Source: JAGXRK01 sp963714415
GTDB taxonomy: Bacteria; Bacteroidota; Ignavibacteria; Ignavibacteriales; Ignavibacteriaceae
NCBI GenBank assembly: GCA_963714415.1
Contig: CAVQOL010000007.1
Span: forward strand, 9,498-73,497
DNA: 64,000 nt
Direction of reading: 5' to 3'
Shown piece by piece: positions 11,601-21,104 of this stretch (position 1 is its first letter; each line of letters opens with the position of its first letter). Both the position numbers and the translations under genes were made by a program. The notes below the pieces were generated by a model, which saw only the letters and a program-made list of their open reading frames with translations, searched no databases and was not told the DNA's origin.

Positions 11601-12271
11601 ACATCTGGATTTTGTGCAGTTCCTCTAATCACCGGTTTATCGGGACTTAAAGCTCTTTTTCTATGCGCGACTATGAGGTCTTCATCTAACATTGCACGCA
11701 TATCTTCCTTAGATAATTCTTCAATCTTCATTACCTCATGTGAAGTTCTGAAGCCGTCAAAGAAGTGAATAAATGGAATTCGTGCCTCAAGCGTTGCTGC
11801 CTGAGCTATCAAAGCAAAGTCCATAACTTCCTGAACAGAACCTGATGCTATTAAACCAAATCCGGTTGAACGTGTCGCCATTACATCGCTGTGATCGCCG
11901 AATATTGAAAGTGCCTGTGCAGCAATTGATCTGGCTGATACGTGAAATACTGTAGATGTTAATTCGCCTGCAATCTTGAACATATTTGGAATCATCAATA
12001 GCAAACCTTGTGAAGCCGTAAATGTTGTAGTTAGTGCACCAGTTTGTAATGCCCCGTGAACACTTCCTGAAGCACCGCCTTCACTTTGAAGTTCACTTAC
12101 GGAAGGAATTAAATCCCAGATGTTTTTTTCATCAACAGCAGCCCATGCGTCACACCATTCACCCATATTTGAAGAAGGAGTAATGGGATAAATTGCTATT
12201 ACTTCATTAGTATTATATGCCACATAAGCCGCAGCTTCGTTTCCATCTATTGTTACTTTTTTTCTTTCCAT
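8683..12271 (-). CDS. nifJ: Pyruvate:ferredoxin (flavodoxin) oxidoreductase, one frameshift
   Basis: Single-chain PFOR that interconverts pyruvate plus CoA with acetyl-CoA, CO2 and reduced ferredoxin in the cytoplasm. Seen in order: the pyruvate-binding domain with YPITPSSNMGEWCDAWAA; two 4Fe-4S clusters, CIQCNKCVMVCP and CTGCGLCVDVCP; the proximal-cluster/TPP start GACSGCGETPYVKL; and the TPP motif GGDGWAYDIGYGGLDH. The frame breaks near 9884: NWDFFL should be followed by NIPDLDRRKIALTKV, and one extra A in AAA explains it. Corrected length is about 1195 residues, normal for the family. I start at MERKKVTIDGNEAAAY (ATG 12269-12271) because family members begin there; the frame could open 42 codons earlier but that stretch looks non-coding. 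Confidence 0.93.
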
Positions 12272-12563
12272 TTTTTTACCGTTTAGATTATATAAAAGTC
12301 GAGGTTGTTTTTCGTCCCAAGATTTTTCAATAACTATACCACGTAAATTAGTCAAAAAACGCAAGAAAGAGGGATTTTGGAGGTAGCTTATTGTCAATCA
12401 CAGAAATATAACTAGCAGCTTTTCCCAATTCTAAGAATGAAATTTTTAATAGTTTAGGAGTATGCATTATTGAGGAATAAGAAATATTTGGCTTTTTTCT
12501 TGCAGAACTTTATATTCTAACTTAAATTAAATAAGAAACCTAATTAAAATTATAGGAGGTTCG

Positions 12564-12839
12564 ATGGATCAAATGAATTTTCAACCAAAACAGTACACTC
12601 CAATGACTCTCGGTGATTGGTTAATTACTTTGCTTATTCAGGCAATTCCTTTGGTAGGATTTATTATGCTTTTTGTTTGGGCATTCGGAGGTGACGCTCA
12701 TCCCAGCAAAAAAACCTGGGCACAAGCATCTCTCATTTTTGCCTTAATAATGATTGTATTGGTAATAATTTTCATCGGGGCAATTATTGCGATGTTTGGG
12801 TCAATGTTTGGCAGTTATCCTCCTGAATTTGCCACTTAA
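12564..12839 (+). CDS. Small two-helix membrane protein
   Basis: A strong ribosome site (AGGAGG, 6 bases before ATG) supports this 91-residue protein. It has a polar N-terminus (MDQMNFQPKQYTPMTLGDW) and two membrane helices, LITLLIQAIPLVGFIMLFVW and SLIFALIMIVLVIIFIGAII, joined by a short GGDAHPSKKTWAQ loop. The pattern (TLGDWL, then a loop with KKTWAQA) recalls a widespread family of small bacterial membrane proteins with no known function. It is divergent from PFOR and followed by its own terminator. Confidence 0.75.
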   Translation: MDQMNFQPKQYTPMTLGDWLITLLIQAIPLVGFIMLFVWAFGGDAHPSKKTWAQASLIFALIMIVLVIIFIGAIIAMFGSMFGSYPPEFAT

Positions 12840-12860
12840 CACATTTTTGTTTCAAAAAAT

Positions 12861-12898
12861 AAATCGCTTTTCGAATTTTCCGGAAAGCGATTTTTTTA
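12861..12898 (+). terminator. Rho-independent terminator
   Basis: AAATCGCTTT pairs with AAAGCGATTT around a 12-base loop, ending in a T-run. It closes the small membrane protein gene; the next start follows 22 bases later. Confidence 0.8.
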
Positions 12899-12919
12899 TT
12901 TAAATATTGGAGATATATA

Positions 12920-14869
12920 ATGAAATCATTTCGAATAAAAATTTTCCTGCTTGTAATTTTCCTTCCAACTATTTTTCTTTTTAGCCAGGTTGAAAGAAAG
13001 GAAATAGGCAATCTTGTTATTGAAAACATTCCTGATATTCCACAATCACTGAAGGATAAAATATTTCAATATCAAAATACACGATCGGCATCCTTTCAGG
13101 ATTGGCTACATAATGATGAGGGAATTTTAATCTCAACCCGATTTGCAGAAACTTCTCAAATCCACAAACTAAAAAAACCCGGCGGTGCAAGAGAACAAAT
13201 TACGTTCTTTAATGAACCTGTTGGCGGTGCTTCACTTTGTCCGGATAAAAACAAAAACGTTTTTCTTTTCAGTAAGGACGTTGGCGGAGGAGAATTCTAC
13301 CAAATATTTTCATATGATTTAGATAACGGCAGCTATAAAATGTTAACCGATGGTAATTCCAGAAATGGTGGTGCAAACTGGAGCAATAAAGGAGACAAAT
13401 TTTCTTTTTACAGCACAAAAAGAAATGGAACTGATTGGGATATTTATTTAGCTGATGTTAATGACCCTGAAAAGGCTGAGCTGGTTTTAAGTGAAGGTGG
13501 TGCCTGGTTTGCAGTTGATTGGTCACCGGATGATTCTAGATTACTTGTAGGCAAATATGTTTCAGCCAATGAAAATTACTATTACGTGCTGGATTTAAGC
13601 TCCAAAAAACTAAATCAAATAAATCCTTCTGAAGAAATAATTGCTTATGGCGGAGCTTTATTTTCCAAAGATGGAAAAGGGATTTTTATTACTTCAGATG
13701 AAAACAGTGAGTTTCAGCGTTTAAGATATTACGATCTGCAAACTAAAAAGTTTACTTCGCTTACTAATGATATTAATTGGGATGTTGAATCAATGGCTCT
13801 TTCTGAGGATGGACAACTTCTTGCATTTACTGCTAACGAAGACGGACTGTCAAAACTTTATTTGCTTGAAACAAAAACTATGAATTACAATGAAGTTCCC
13901 GGAATTCCAGTTGGACAAGTTTACGGTCTGTCGTTTCATCCAACGGGCGATAAACTCGCAATAGTTATAAACACTCCGCAAACTCCCGGTGATGTATTTG
14001 TAATGAATCTCAAAACCAATTTGCCTGAACGATGGACTTACAGCGAAGTCGGCGGACTGAACACTGAAAAATTTCTTATTCCCGAGTTAATCCGTTATAA
14101 TACCTTTGATGAAGTTAACGGTAAACCACGGACGATTCCTGCTTTTGTATACAAACCAAAAGGCAAGGGACCTTTCCCGGTTTTAATTGATATTCACGGT
14201 GGACCGGAAGGACAAGCGCAGCCTTATTTCAATCCTCTTATTCAGTACTATGCTAATGAAATGGGTATAGCTGTTATTGAACCAAATGTGCGCGGTTCAT
14301 CTGGTTACGGAAAATCATATCTACAATTAGACAATGGTTTTAAACGTGAAGAATCGGTGCAGGATATTGGTAAGCTGTTAGATTGGATTGCCGAGCAACC
14401 GGAACTTGATGCAAAACATGTTGCTGTAACGGGTGGATCTTATGGCGGCTATATGGTGCTTTCTTCAATGACGCACTTTAATGACAAGTTAAAATGCGCC
14501 GTTGATATTGTCGGAATTAGCAACTTTGTTACGTTTTTGGAAAACACACAGGATTACAGAAGAGATTTAAGAAGAGTTGAATACGGCGATGAAAGAGATC
14601 CTGATATGAGGCAATTTTTAAATAAAATCTCTCCTACAACCAATGCACATAAAATAACAAAACCGCTTTTTGTTGTTCAAGGCTTGAACGATCCGCGCGT
14701 ACCTTACACAGAAGCAGAACAGATTGTTGATATTGTTAGAAAGAATGCCGGTGAAGTTTGGTATCTTCTAGCAAAAGATGAAGGACACGGCTTCAGAAAG
14801 AAAAGCAATCGTGATTTTTATATTCACTCCGAAGTTATGTTTTTAGAAAAGTATCTATTAGAAAGATAA
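12920..14869 (+). CDS. S9 family (prolyl oligopeptidase-type) serine peptidase, exported
   Basis: A 649-residue peptidase that likely cleaves short peptides, often after proline, in the periplasm. It has a signal peptide (IFLLVIFLPTIFLFSQ) and then about 370 residues of beta-propeller made of TolB-like repeats, such as WSNKGDKFSFYSTKRNGTDW and AVDWSPDDSRLLVGKY. The C-terminal alpha/beta-hydrolase domain follows. The catalytic triad is visible: Ser507 in GGSYGGY, Asp591 in GLNDPRVP and His623 in DEGHGF. An oxyanion-type HGGPEGQ lies earlier. GGAG lies 9 bases before the ATG. It stands alone between two terminators. Confidence 0.9.
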   Translation: MKSFRIKIFLLVIFLPTIFLFSQVERKEIGNLVIENIPDIPQSLKDKIFQYQNTRSASFQDWLHNDEGILISTRFAETSQIHKLKKPGGAREQITFFNEPVGGASLCPDKNKNVFLFSKDVGGGEFYQIFSYDLDNGSYKMLTDGNSRNGGANWSNKGDKFSFYSTKRNGTDWDIYLADVNDPEKAELVLSEGGAWFAVDWSPDDSRLLVGKYVSANENYYYVLDLSSKKLNQINPSEEIIAYGGALFSKDGKGIFITSDENSEFQRLRYYDLQTKKFTSLTNDINWDVESMALSEDGQLLAFTANEDGLSKLYLLETKTMNYNEVPGIPVGQVYGLSFHPTGDKLAIVINTPQTPGDVFVMNLKTNLPERWTYSEVGGLNTEKFLIPELIRYNTFDEVNGKPRTIPAFVYKPKGKGPFPVLIDIHGGPEGQAQPYFNPLIQYYANEMGIAVIEPNVRGSSGYGKSYLQLDNGFKREESVQDIGKLLDWIAEQPELDAKHVAVTGGSYGGYMVLSSMTHFNDKLKCAVDIVGISNFVTFLENTQDYRRDLRRVEYGDERDPDMRQFLNKISPTTNAHKITKPLFVVQGLNDPRVPYTEAEQIVDIVRKNAGEVWYLLAKDEGHGFRKKSNRDFYIHSEVMFLEKYLLER

Positions 14870-14879
14870 TTTTAGCTTT

Positions 14880-14916
14880 ATGGCTGTTGCGTTAATCGTG
14901 GCAGCCATTTTTTTCT
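14880..14916 (+). terminator. Rho-independent terminator
   Basis: ATGGCTG and CAGCCAT form a stem that extends inward with G-U pairs to a TTAAT loop. It is followed by TTTTTTTC, 11 bases after the peptidase stop. Confidence 0.8.
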
Positions 14917-15011
14917 TCAGTAAACACTTTTTCATTTACATAATCCCCAACTAATTCTTAACTTTGCTCCAAAGTTTATAAGGCATTAAACCAAAAGAGA
15001 ATTTTTAATTT

Positions 15012-16301
15012 ATGAACACTAATAAAAGCAAAGCGTTATTTGAGCGAGCTAAGAAATTTATTCCCGGCGGAGTTAATTCACCGGTTAGAGCATTCAAATC
15101 CGTTGGCGGTGATCCTTTATTTATAACCCGCGGTGAAGGATCAAAAATGATTGATGCAGACGGCAATACGTTTATCGATTACATCGGAAGTTGGGGCCCC
15201 CATTTGTTTGGACATAATCCTCCTTTCATTAAAGAAGCTTTGCTCAATGCTATTGAAGACGGGACAAGCTTCGGCGCACCTACAGAAATGGAAATTAAAA
15301 TGGCTGAACTTATTACACAGCTTGTTCCATCGGTTGAAATGGTCAGAATGGTTAACAGCGGAACAGAAGCTACAATGAGTGCTGTCCGTGCAGCAAGAGG
15401 TTTTACAGGCAGAGAAAAATTCATAAAGTTTGAAGGATGCTATCACGGTCACGCAGATTACTTTTTAATAAAAGCCGGATCAGGTGCTCTTACTCTTGGT
15501 GTTCCTACAAGTCCCGGTGTTACAAGCGGCAACGCCGCCGATACTCTTTTGGCAGATTACAACGATATTAATTCAATTAAAAAATTAGTTCACGCTAACA
15601 AAGATAAGATTGCTGCAATCATTATCGAGCCCATTGCCGGCAATATGGGTGTTGTAAGTGCCAGTGGTGATTTCCTTAAAGAATTAAGAGCTATATGCAA
15701 TGAAGAGAATATTGTTTTAATATTTGACGAAGTAATGACGGGATTCAGAGTTGCTGCGGGTGGCGCACAGGAAATTTTGGGAATTAAGCCCGACCTTTCT
15801 ACGTTTGGTAAAATTATAGGCGGTGGATTGCCTGTCGGCGCTTTCGGCGGCAAGAGAGAAATTATGGAAAGAATTGCTCCAAGCGGACCGGTTTATCAGG
15901 CTGGAACTTTAAGTGGTAATCCTCTTGCAATGTCTGCTGGATATGCTGCGCTGAATCACATTAAAAAACATCCTGAAATTTATGTTCAACTTGAGAAGAA
16001 ATCTGTTTATCTTGAAAAGGGATTTAAGAAAAATCTCGATACGGTTGGAAAGAATTATGCAATGAACCGTGTAGGTTCAATGATGTGTATGTTCTTTACA
16101 GAAGAAAAAGTTGATGACTTTAAAAGTGCTGTTAAATCAGATACCGTTCTTTACGGAAAATTCTTTCACGAAATGCTGAGGCGAGGAATTTATCTTGCAC
16201 CTGCACAATTTGAAGCGATGTTCATTTCAACCGTTCACAGCAAAGAAGATCTTGACAAGACTATTGATGCCCATAAAAAATCTTTAGGGGCAATCTTATA
16301 A
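15012..16301 (+). CDS. hemL: Glutamate-1-semialdehyde 2,1-aminomutase
   Basis: PLP enzyme that turns glutamate-1-semialdehyde into 5-aminolevulinate, the second step of the C5 route whose first enzyme (HemA) lies 33 kb away. The 429-residue length is standard. Visible signatures are the N-terminal FIPGGVNSPVRAF, the class-III aminotransferase phrase FDEVMTGFRV, and the Schiff-base lysine at about residue 267 in STFGKIIGGGLPVGAFGG, followed by YQAGTLSGNPLAM. No good Shine-Dalgarno is seen, but the start fits the family. It lies 42 bases upstream of the exported subtilase, a functionally unrelated neighbour. Confidence 0.97.
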   Translation: MNTNKSKALFERAKKFIPGGVNSPVRAFKSVGGDPLFITRGEGSKMIDADGNTFIDYIGSWGPHLFGHNPPFIKEALLNAIEDGTSFGAPTEMEIKMAELITQLVPSVEMVRMVNSGTEATMSAVRAARGFTGREKFIKFEGCYHGHADYFLIKAGSGALTLGVPTSPGVTSGNAADTLLADYNDINSIKKLVHANKDKIAAIIIEPIAGNMGVVSASGDFLKELRAICNEENIVLIFDEVMTGFRVAAGGAQEILGIKPDLSTFGKIIGGGLPVGAFGGKREIMERIAPSGPVYQAGTLSGNPLAMSAGYAALNHIKKHPEIYVQLEKKSVYLEKGFKKNLDTVGKNYAMNRVGSMMCMFFTEEKVDDFKSAVKSDTVLYGKFFHEMLRRGIYLAPAQFEAMFISTVHSKEDLDKTIDAHKKSLGAIL

Positions 16302-16343
16302 AAAGTTTTAAATAAAATTTTATTTTATCAAAAAGGATAAGTA

Positions 16344-19230
16344 ATGAAAAATAATAATTCCGTTTTTCGTCTAAGTATTATTATAGCTTTTGTATCTATA
16401 ATATTATTCGGCTTTTATCCAGGCAGCAATACTGGCTTAAAGGTAATTGAAAAAGGAAATGTTAAATATCTTTCCAATACAATTATAGTAAAGCTGAATC
16501 AACCTTTGGCTGTTTCGGGAGATAGAAGAGTTGAATTACCTTCTTCTCTTTCAAATAAAATGTCAGTCTTCGGTATAAGAAGTTCCAAAGCAGTATTTCC
16601 GAATAAAACTTTTGAAACAAATTCCAGCTTAGGAAGAATTGTCGTAATGGAATATGATTCTGGTGCTGATCCTTTCTTTGTCGCATCTAAAATTAAAAAC
16701 GATAAAGATGTTGAATGGGCTGAACCAAAATTTGTTTATGAAATTTTTTACACTCCAAATGATCCGAGCTATCCAGCTCAGCAATATGGTCTTACCAAAA
16801 TTCAAGCTGATCTTGCGTGGGATATAAGCAAAGGTGACACAAATGTTATAATTGGAATTGTTGATACCGGTGTTGATTGGGATCATCCTGATCTTGCGGC
16901 AAATATTTGGATGAACTGGGATGAAATTCCCGCTAACGGAATTGACGATGATGGAAATGGTTTTGTTGACGATATAAGAGGCTGGGATTTTGGCGGATTA
17001 ACCGGTACACCAGATAATAATCCGATGGAAGATAGATCCGATCATGGAACACACGTCGCAGGCATTTCATCTGCCGTAACTGATAATGGCGTTGGTGTTG
17101 CCTCAATAGGTTTTAATTCTAAAATAATGGCTGTAAAAACCACACAAGATGATTATCGAAGCTCGACCGGACCATATATTGTTTATGGATATGAAGGGAT
17201 TACTTATGCAGCAGATAACGGTTGTCAAGTGATCAATTGCAGCTGGGGCGGCGGGGGTTATTCAATGTTTGCTCAAACAGTAATTGATTATGCATTATCA
17301 AAAGGATCGCTTGTGGTGGCTGCTGCAGGTAACGACAATAGTATTGAAAATCATTATCCCGCAGCTTATAACGGAGTTTTTTCTGTTGCATCTACAACTT
17401 CTACGGATACGAGATCAAGTTTTTCGAATTACGGAAGATATATTGATGTATCCGCTCCTGGTTCAAGCATTTATGATACCTGGCAGAATGATACATATGC
17501 AACTTTAAGTGGAACATCAATGGCCTCTCCGCTTGTAGCTGGTTTAGCAGCATTAACAGTTGCCCAATTTCCATCATATAATCCTGTTCAGATTGGTCAG
17601 CAAATACGAGTCAATTCAGATAATATAAACGCAATCAATCAAAACTATATTGATCTTCTGGGATATGGAAGAATTAATGCTTATAAAACTTTATCTAATA
17701 TAAACTCGAAATCTGTTCGCGCAATTGAAGTAATATTCAGCGATGAGTTACCCGGTGGCAATGACGACGGTATTTTTCAACCGAACGAAACCATAAGTGT
17801 TGGTGTTAAATTTGTTAATTACTTAGACCCAACTGCTTCGCTAAGTATAGATCTTGAAAAGAAGAATAATTATTCTACTCCAATTAACAGTTCTTTCAGT
17901 GCAGGCAGCAAAGCTACTTTGGAAGAATTTGATAATTACTCAAACAAATTCACCTTTACAGTTGCCAATAATGTTCCGCAGAATACAGAATTGTATTTCG
18001 AGCTGAGATATACCGATGGAACATATAGCGACTTTCAGTGGATAAGTATTATTGCCAACCCTACTTATGCAACACAATTCGGTAATGATGTTGACAATGA
18101 CAATTACAAGCAAAGGAACAATGGGTTTTAATGATTATCCCAATAATACTCAGGGAATGGGTTTCACATATCAAGATGGCAGCAACTTGTTATTTGAAGG
18201 AGCATTAATCCTTGGAACTTCAGCCACCAATATCTCTGATGCTGCAAGAGGGTCAAATCAAAGTGTTCAGAATAATGATTTTTCTGTGGTGCAGCCTTTT
18301 GTTCTATCCATCCCGGGTTCAATAGCTGATATTCAGGGATCTTCTATATTTAATGATAATAATGCAGGCGCTTCTAAAATTGGAGTGACAGCATATTTAA
18401 CCTCATACACATTCGCTGCTGAAGCTGATAAAAATTACATAATACTTGATTACAGATTCGTTAACACAAACAGTGTCACCATAGACAATCTTTTTACTGC
18501 ATTGTTTTTTGATTGGGATTTTGCTGACTCCGGAAGTGATATTGCTGAATGGGATGATATAAACAAATATGGCTACGTTTATAGAAGTGGTGGAAGTCCC
18601 GATAATTATGTTGGTATTGCATTAATCTCTTCTGATAGCTATGGTTATTATGCAATTCAGAATGACGGTACTGGGGGTACTTTCAGCATTTATGACGGCT
18701 TTACCGATTCTGAAAAATGGTTGTCAATTTCAAATGGTATCGGAAATTCTACGGCAGGTCCGGCAGATATTTCTCACGTTGTCTCAGGCGGGCCATATTC
18801 TATACCGGCAAATGATACAATCAGAGTTGCCTTTGCCGTTTTATCTGCAGAGAATAAAGCTGCTCTTGATGTTGCTGTATCAGCAGCAAGAAATAAATTT
18901 CAATTTATTGTAACAGACGTAAATGATAATGATATATTAAATCCAATCAGCTTTAATCTGGAACAGAACTATCCAAATCCATTTAATCCTTCAACTGTTA
19001 TAAAATACAGTATCCCCAATGCGGATAATGTAACATTGAAGATTTATGATGTTCTTGGTAAAGAGATTTACACGCTTGTAAATGAATATCAGAATGCGGG
19101 TTATTACGAATTAAAATTCGATGCTGCTAACCTGCCTGCCGGTAGGCAGGGTCTAGCAAGCGGAATTTATTTGTATAAATTAAAAGCAGGTAATTTTACT
19201 TTAACCAGGAAAATGCTTCTTATTAAGTAA
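16344..19230 (+). CDS. Subtilisin-like (S8) peptidase with type IX secretion sorting domain, one frameshift
   Basis: Secreted serine peptidase, about 961 residues after correction. Order: signal helix (SIIIAFVSIILFGFYPG), inhibitor-like propeptide, and an S8 catalytic domain with Asp174 (IVDTGVDWDHPDL), His234 (DHGTHVAG) and Ser392 (SGTSMASPLVAG). A long beta-rich region follows, then a C-terminal type A sorting domain (NYPNPFNPSTVIKYSIP to YLYKLKAGNFTLTRKMLLIK) that directs export and surface attachment through the type IX system. The frame breaks at about 18095: QFGNDVD should continue into MTITSKGTMGFNDYP, so one base of GACAATGACA is extra. The sorting domain carries an unusual in-frame insert (PAGRQG) encoded by a palindrome at 19131-19150. 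Confidence 0.9.
19131..19150. repeat. Short palindrome inside the sorting-domain coding sequence
   Basis: CTGCC-GGTA-GGCAG, flanked by further CCTG/CAGG bases, makes a hairpin within the subtilase gene. It encodes PAGRQG in the otherwise conserved stretch NLP..SGIYLYKL. A near-identical hairpin (CTGCC-GTTA-GGCAG) occurs in the intergenic element at 39249-39262. Confidence 0.65.
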
Positions 19231-19438
19231 GGAATGTGAAATTAAGTTTATGTTATAAAAACAATGAGGGGGAAACAAATATTGAAAATAATAGGCGTGG
19301 TGACTGGCATTACAGAGTCTACAAGAACAAATATTATTGTTTCTACTATTTAATTTTTTTTATAAATGTAGTTTATCGGTAATTCAACTACGCCTTATTT
19401 TTCTTAGATGTTAGAGTTATTTGTAAAATTACTACGAT

Positions 19439-20371
19439 CTATATCTCATATTTTCTTTGCATTCTTTCCTTAGTTGCCGGTTCAATATGAACAAGCACAT
19501 CTGAAATTTTAGGATAATTTTTTATCAAATCATCTTTTACTCGATGAGCAATATCGTGTCCTTCATACACTTTCATATTGCCATCTACGATTACGTGAAT
19601 ATCAACATAATATTCAAATCCCATTTTTCTCACAAAACACTTATCAATTGCTAAAACACCCGGAACTTTTGAAGCTCCTTCACGCACTTTAATAATTACA
19701 TCGGGAGCCGGAGCTGCATCAGTAATTTCATATAGTGCTGGTTTTAATAATCGGTAAGCATTAAAAATAATTACACCCGATGCTAATAGTGCAGCATAAT
19801 CATCAGCAGCTTCATAACCTTCGCCTCCAATAAGTGCAATTGAAATTCCAATAAAAGCTGCGCCTGATGTAATTGCATCACTGCGGTGATGCCAGGCATC
19901 ACCCTTTACTGCAACGCTGTCAACTGATTTACCTACTTTAATTACATACCTGAAAAGAATTTCTTTTGTCAATACAACTAAGACAAGAACAATAAGAGTA
20001 AAAGATGCGGGTGCGTGGTGTGGTGTAATGATTTCATGAATGCTCTGTACAATAATTATTATAGCGGCTAGAAATAAAGCTGAGGCTACTATAATTCCTA
20101 CAATTGGTTCAGCCTTTCCGTGGCCGTATGGATGATTATGATCTGCAGGTTTTTTCGCAATCCTCAGTCCTGCAAGAACAATTATTGAAGTAAACACATC
20201 AGAAGTTGATTCGATTGCATCGGCAATCAAAGCATAAGAGTTACCGAAATATCCCGCCAGCCCTTTTATAACAGCAAGTATAATACTTGTTACAATACCG
20301 ATAAAGGTCGTGCGTATTCCTTTATCTGCGGATTCTGTTTTTGATATAATATTAGTTGTGTTTTTTTTCAA
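19439..20371 (-). CDS. Cation diffusion facilitator family transporter
   Basis: Inner-membrane divalent-metal/proton antiporter (Zn, Fe, Mn or Co; the metal cannot be told), 310 residues. About six membrane helices are followed by a cytoplasmic ferredoxin-like domain. Visible metal-site phrases are ADAIESTSDVFTSIIVLAGL in helix 2, NHPYGHGKAEPIVGI in the loop, and KGDAWHHRSDAITSGAAF in helix 5 (HH..D pattern of site A). The C-terminal domain begins near PAPDVIIKVREGASKVPGV and contains YYVDIHVIVDGNMKV with the HDIAHRVKDDL helix typical of the family. It is a single gene with no partner. Confidence 0.93.
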   Translation of the reverse strand: MKKNTTNIISKTESADKGIRTTFIGIVTSIILAVIKGLAGYFGNSYALIADAIESTSDVFTSIIVLAGLRIAKKPADHNHPYGHGKAEPIVGIIVASALFLAAIIIIVQSIHEIITPHHAPASFTLIVLVLVVLTKEILFRYVIKVGKSVDSVAVKGDAWHHRSDAITSGAAFIGISIALIGGEGYEAADDYAALLASGVIIFNAYRLLKPALYEITDAAPAPDVIIKVREGASKVPGVLAIDKCFVRKMGFEYYVDIHVIVDGNMKVYEGHDIAHRVKDDLIKNYPKISDVLVHIEPATKERMQRKYEI

Positions 20372-20472
20372 TGTAAACTAAATTTATAAAGATTAAACAA
20401 ACCTAGGGGTTCGGAAAACAGTTATAAAGTTAAGAATTTTAATTAGGCTTAATATCTTATAAATACGCATGT

Positions 20473-20802
20473 CTATTTCTTTGGTTCCCAATCAGTTCCT
20501 TCACAAGGAATATACTCCTCGGTTGGATGCTTATCATATTTCATGCAAAGCACAGCAGACTTATCAAAGTGTTTACATGTTGAGCATAATGTGTTGGAAA
20601 TGACATTTTTATTAATTTCAATAAAATTCTTATAAGAATAGTAAGCAGGATAAATTATAAATAGTGTAACGGAAAGTACACCCATAATCCACCAGTATTT
20701 TTCATCAAAATAATCCTTAGCCAGCCAGATTAAAGGCAGGACAATTGCCGTCCGAATCAAAGTCCAATAAATTATTTCTCCCATAGAGCTTAAAATATGC
20801 AA
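20473..20802 (-). CDS. Small membrane protein with Cys-rich tail
   Basis: The 109-residue product has two hydrophobic helices (YWTLIRTAIVLPLIWLA and IMGVLSVTLFIIYPAYYS). A cytoplasmic-looking tail contains four cysteines, CSTCKHFDKSAVLC and later CEGTDW. The Cys spacing suggests a small metal-binding knuckle, but this is inference. No family name comes to mind. A start at the second Met (20782-20784) is equally possible, since neither start has a clear ribosome site. Confidence 0.6.
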   Translation of the reverse strand: MHILSSMGEIIYWTLIRTAIVLPLIWLAKDYFDEKYWWIMGVLSVTLFIIYPAYYSYKNFIEINKNVISNTLCSTCKHFDKSAVLCMKYDKHPTEEYIPCEGTDWEPKK

Positions 20803-20921
20803 AAAAACAACAAATTAACTCGTTATTAGGGATTAAGTTACCTAACAATCGGTAAAAATTGCTATTCTATTGATAAAGTATTATAATTAGCCATCGGTTA
20901 TTTTTACTTTTAGGGAAAAGA

Positions 20922-20945
20922 AAAAAGCCACCTGAAAGTGGCTTT
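20922..20945 (-). terminator. Terminator after tRNA-Lys
   Basis: On the minus strand AAAGCCAC and GTGGCTTT form an 8-bp stem with a 6-base loop, followed by TTTTTTC. It ends transcription 14 bases past the tRNA. Confidence 0.8.
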
Positions 20946-20958
20946 CCGTTTTGATTTG

Positions 20959-21030
20959 TGAGCGCGGGTGGGCTCGAACCACCGACCCTCTGCTTAAAAG
21001 GCAGATGCTCTACCCCTGAGCTACGCGCCC
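20959..21030 (-). tRNA. tRNA-Lys (anticodon TTT)
   Basis: A complete cloverleaf reads from GGGCGCGTAGCTCAGG on the minus strand. The acceptor stem GGGCGCG pairs with CGCGCTC with one G-U pair and discriminator A. The D arm is AGCTCAGGGGTAGAGC, the anticodon stem TCTGC/GCAGA closes loop CTTTTAA (anticodon TTT), and the T arm is GGTGGTTCGAGCCCACC. CCA is not encoded. Confidence 0.97.
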
Positions 21031-21104
21031 TGAAAATCGAGCGACAAATATATCAATAGAGGTTTTTTATTCCAAATTTGAACAACTATTAAATTATAAT
21101 AAAT

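Noticed and set aside
8683..12397. PFOR as two separate subunits
   Set aside because: The two parts join exactly by removing one A, and the sum equals the single-chain family length.
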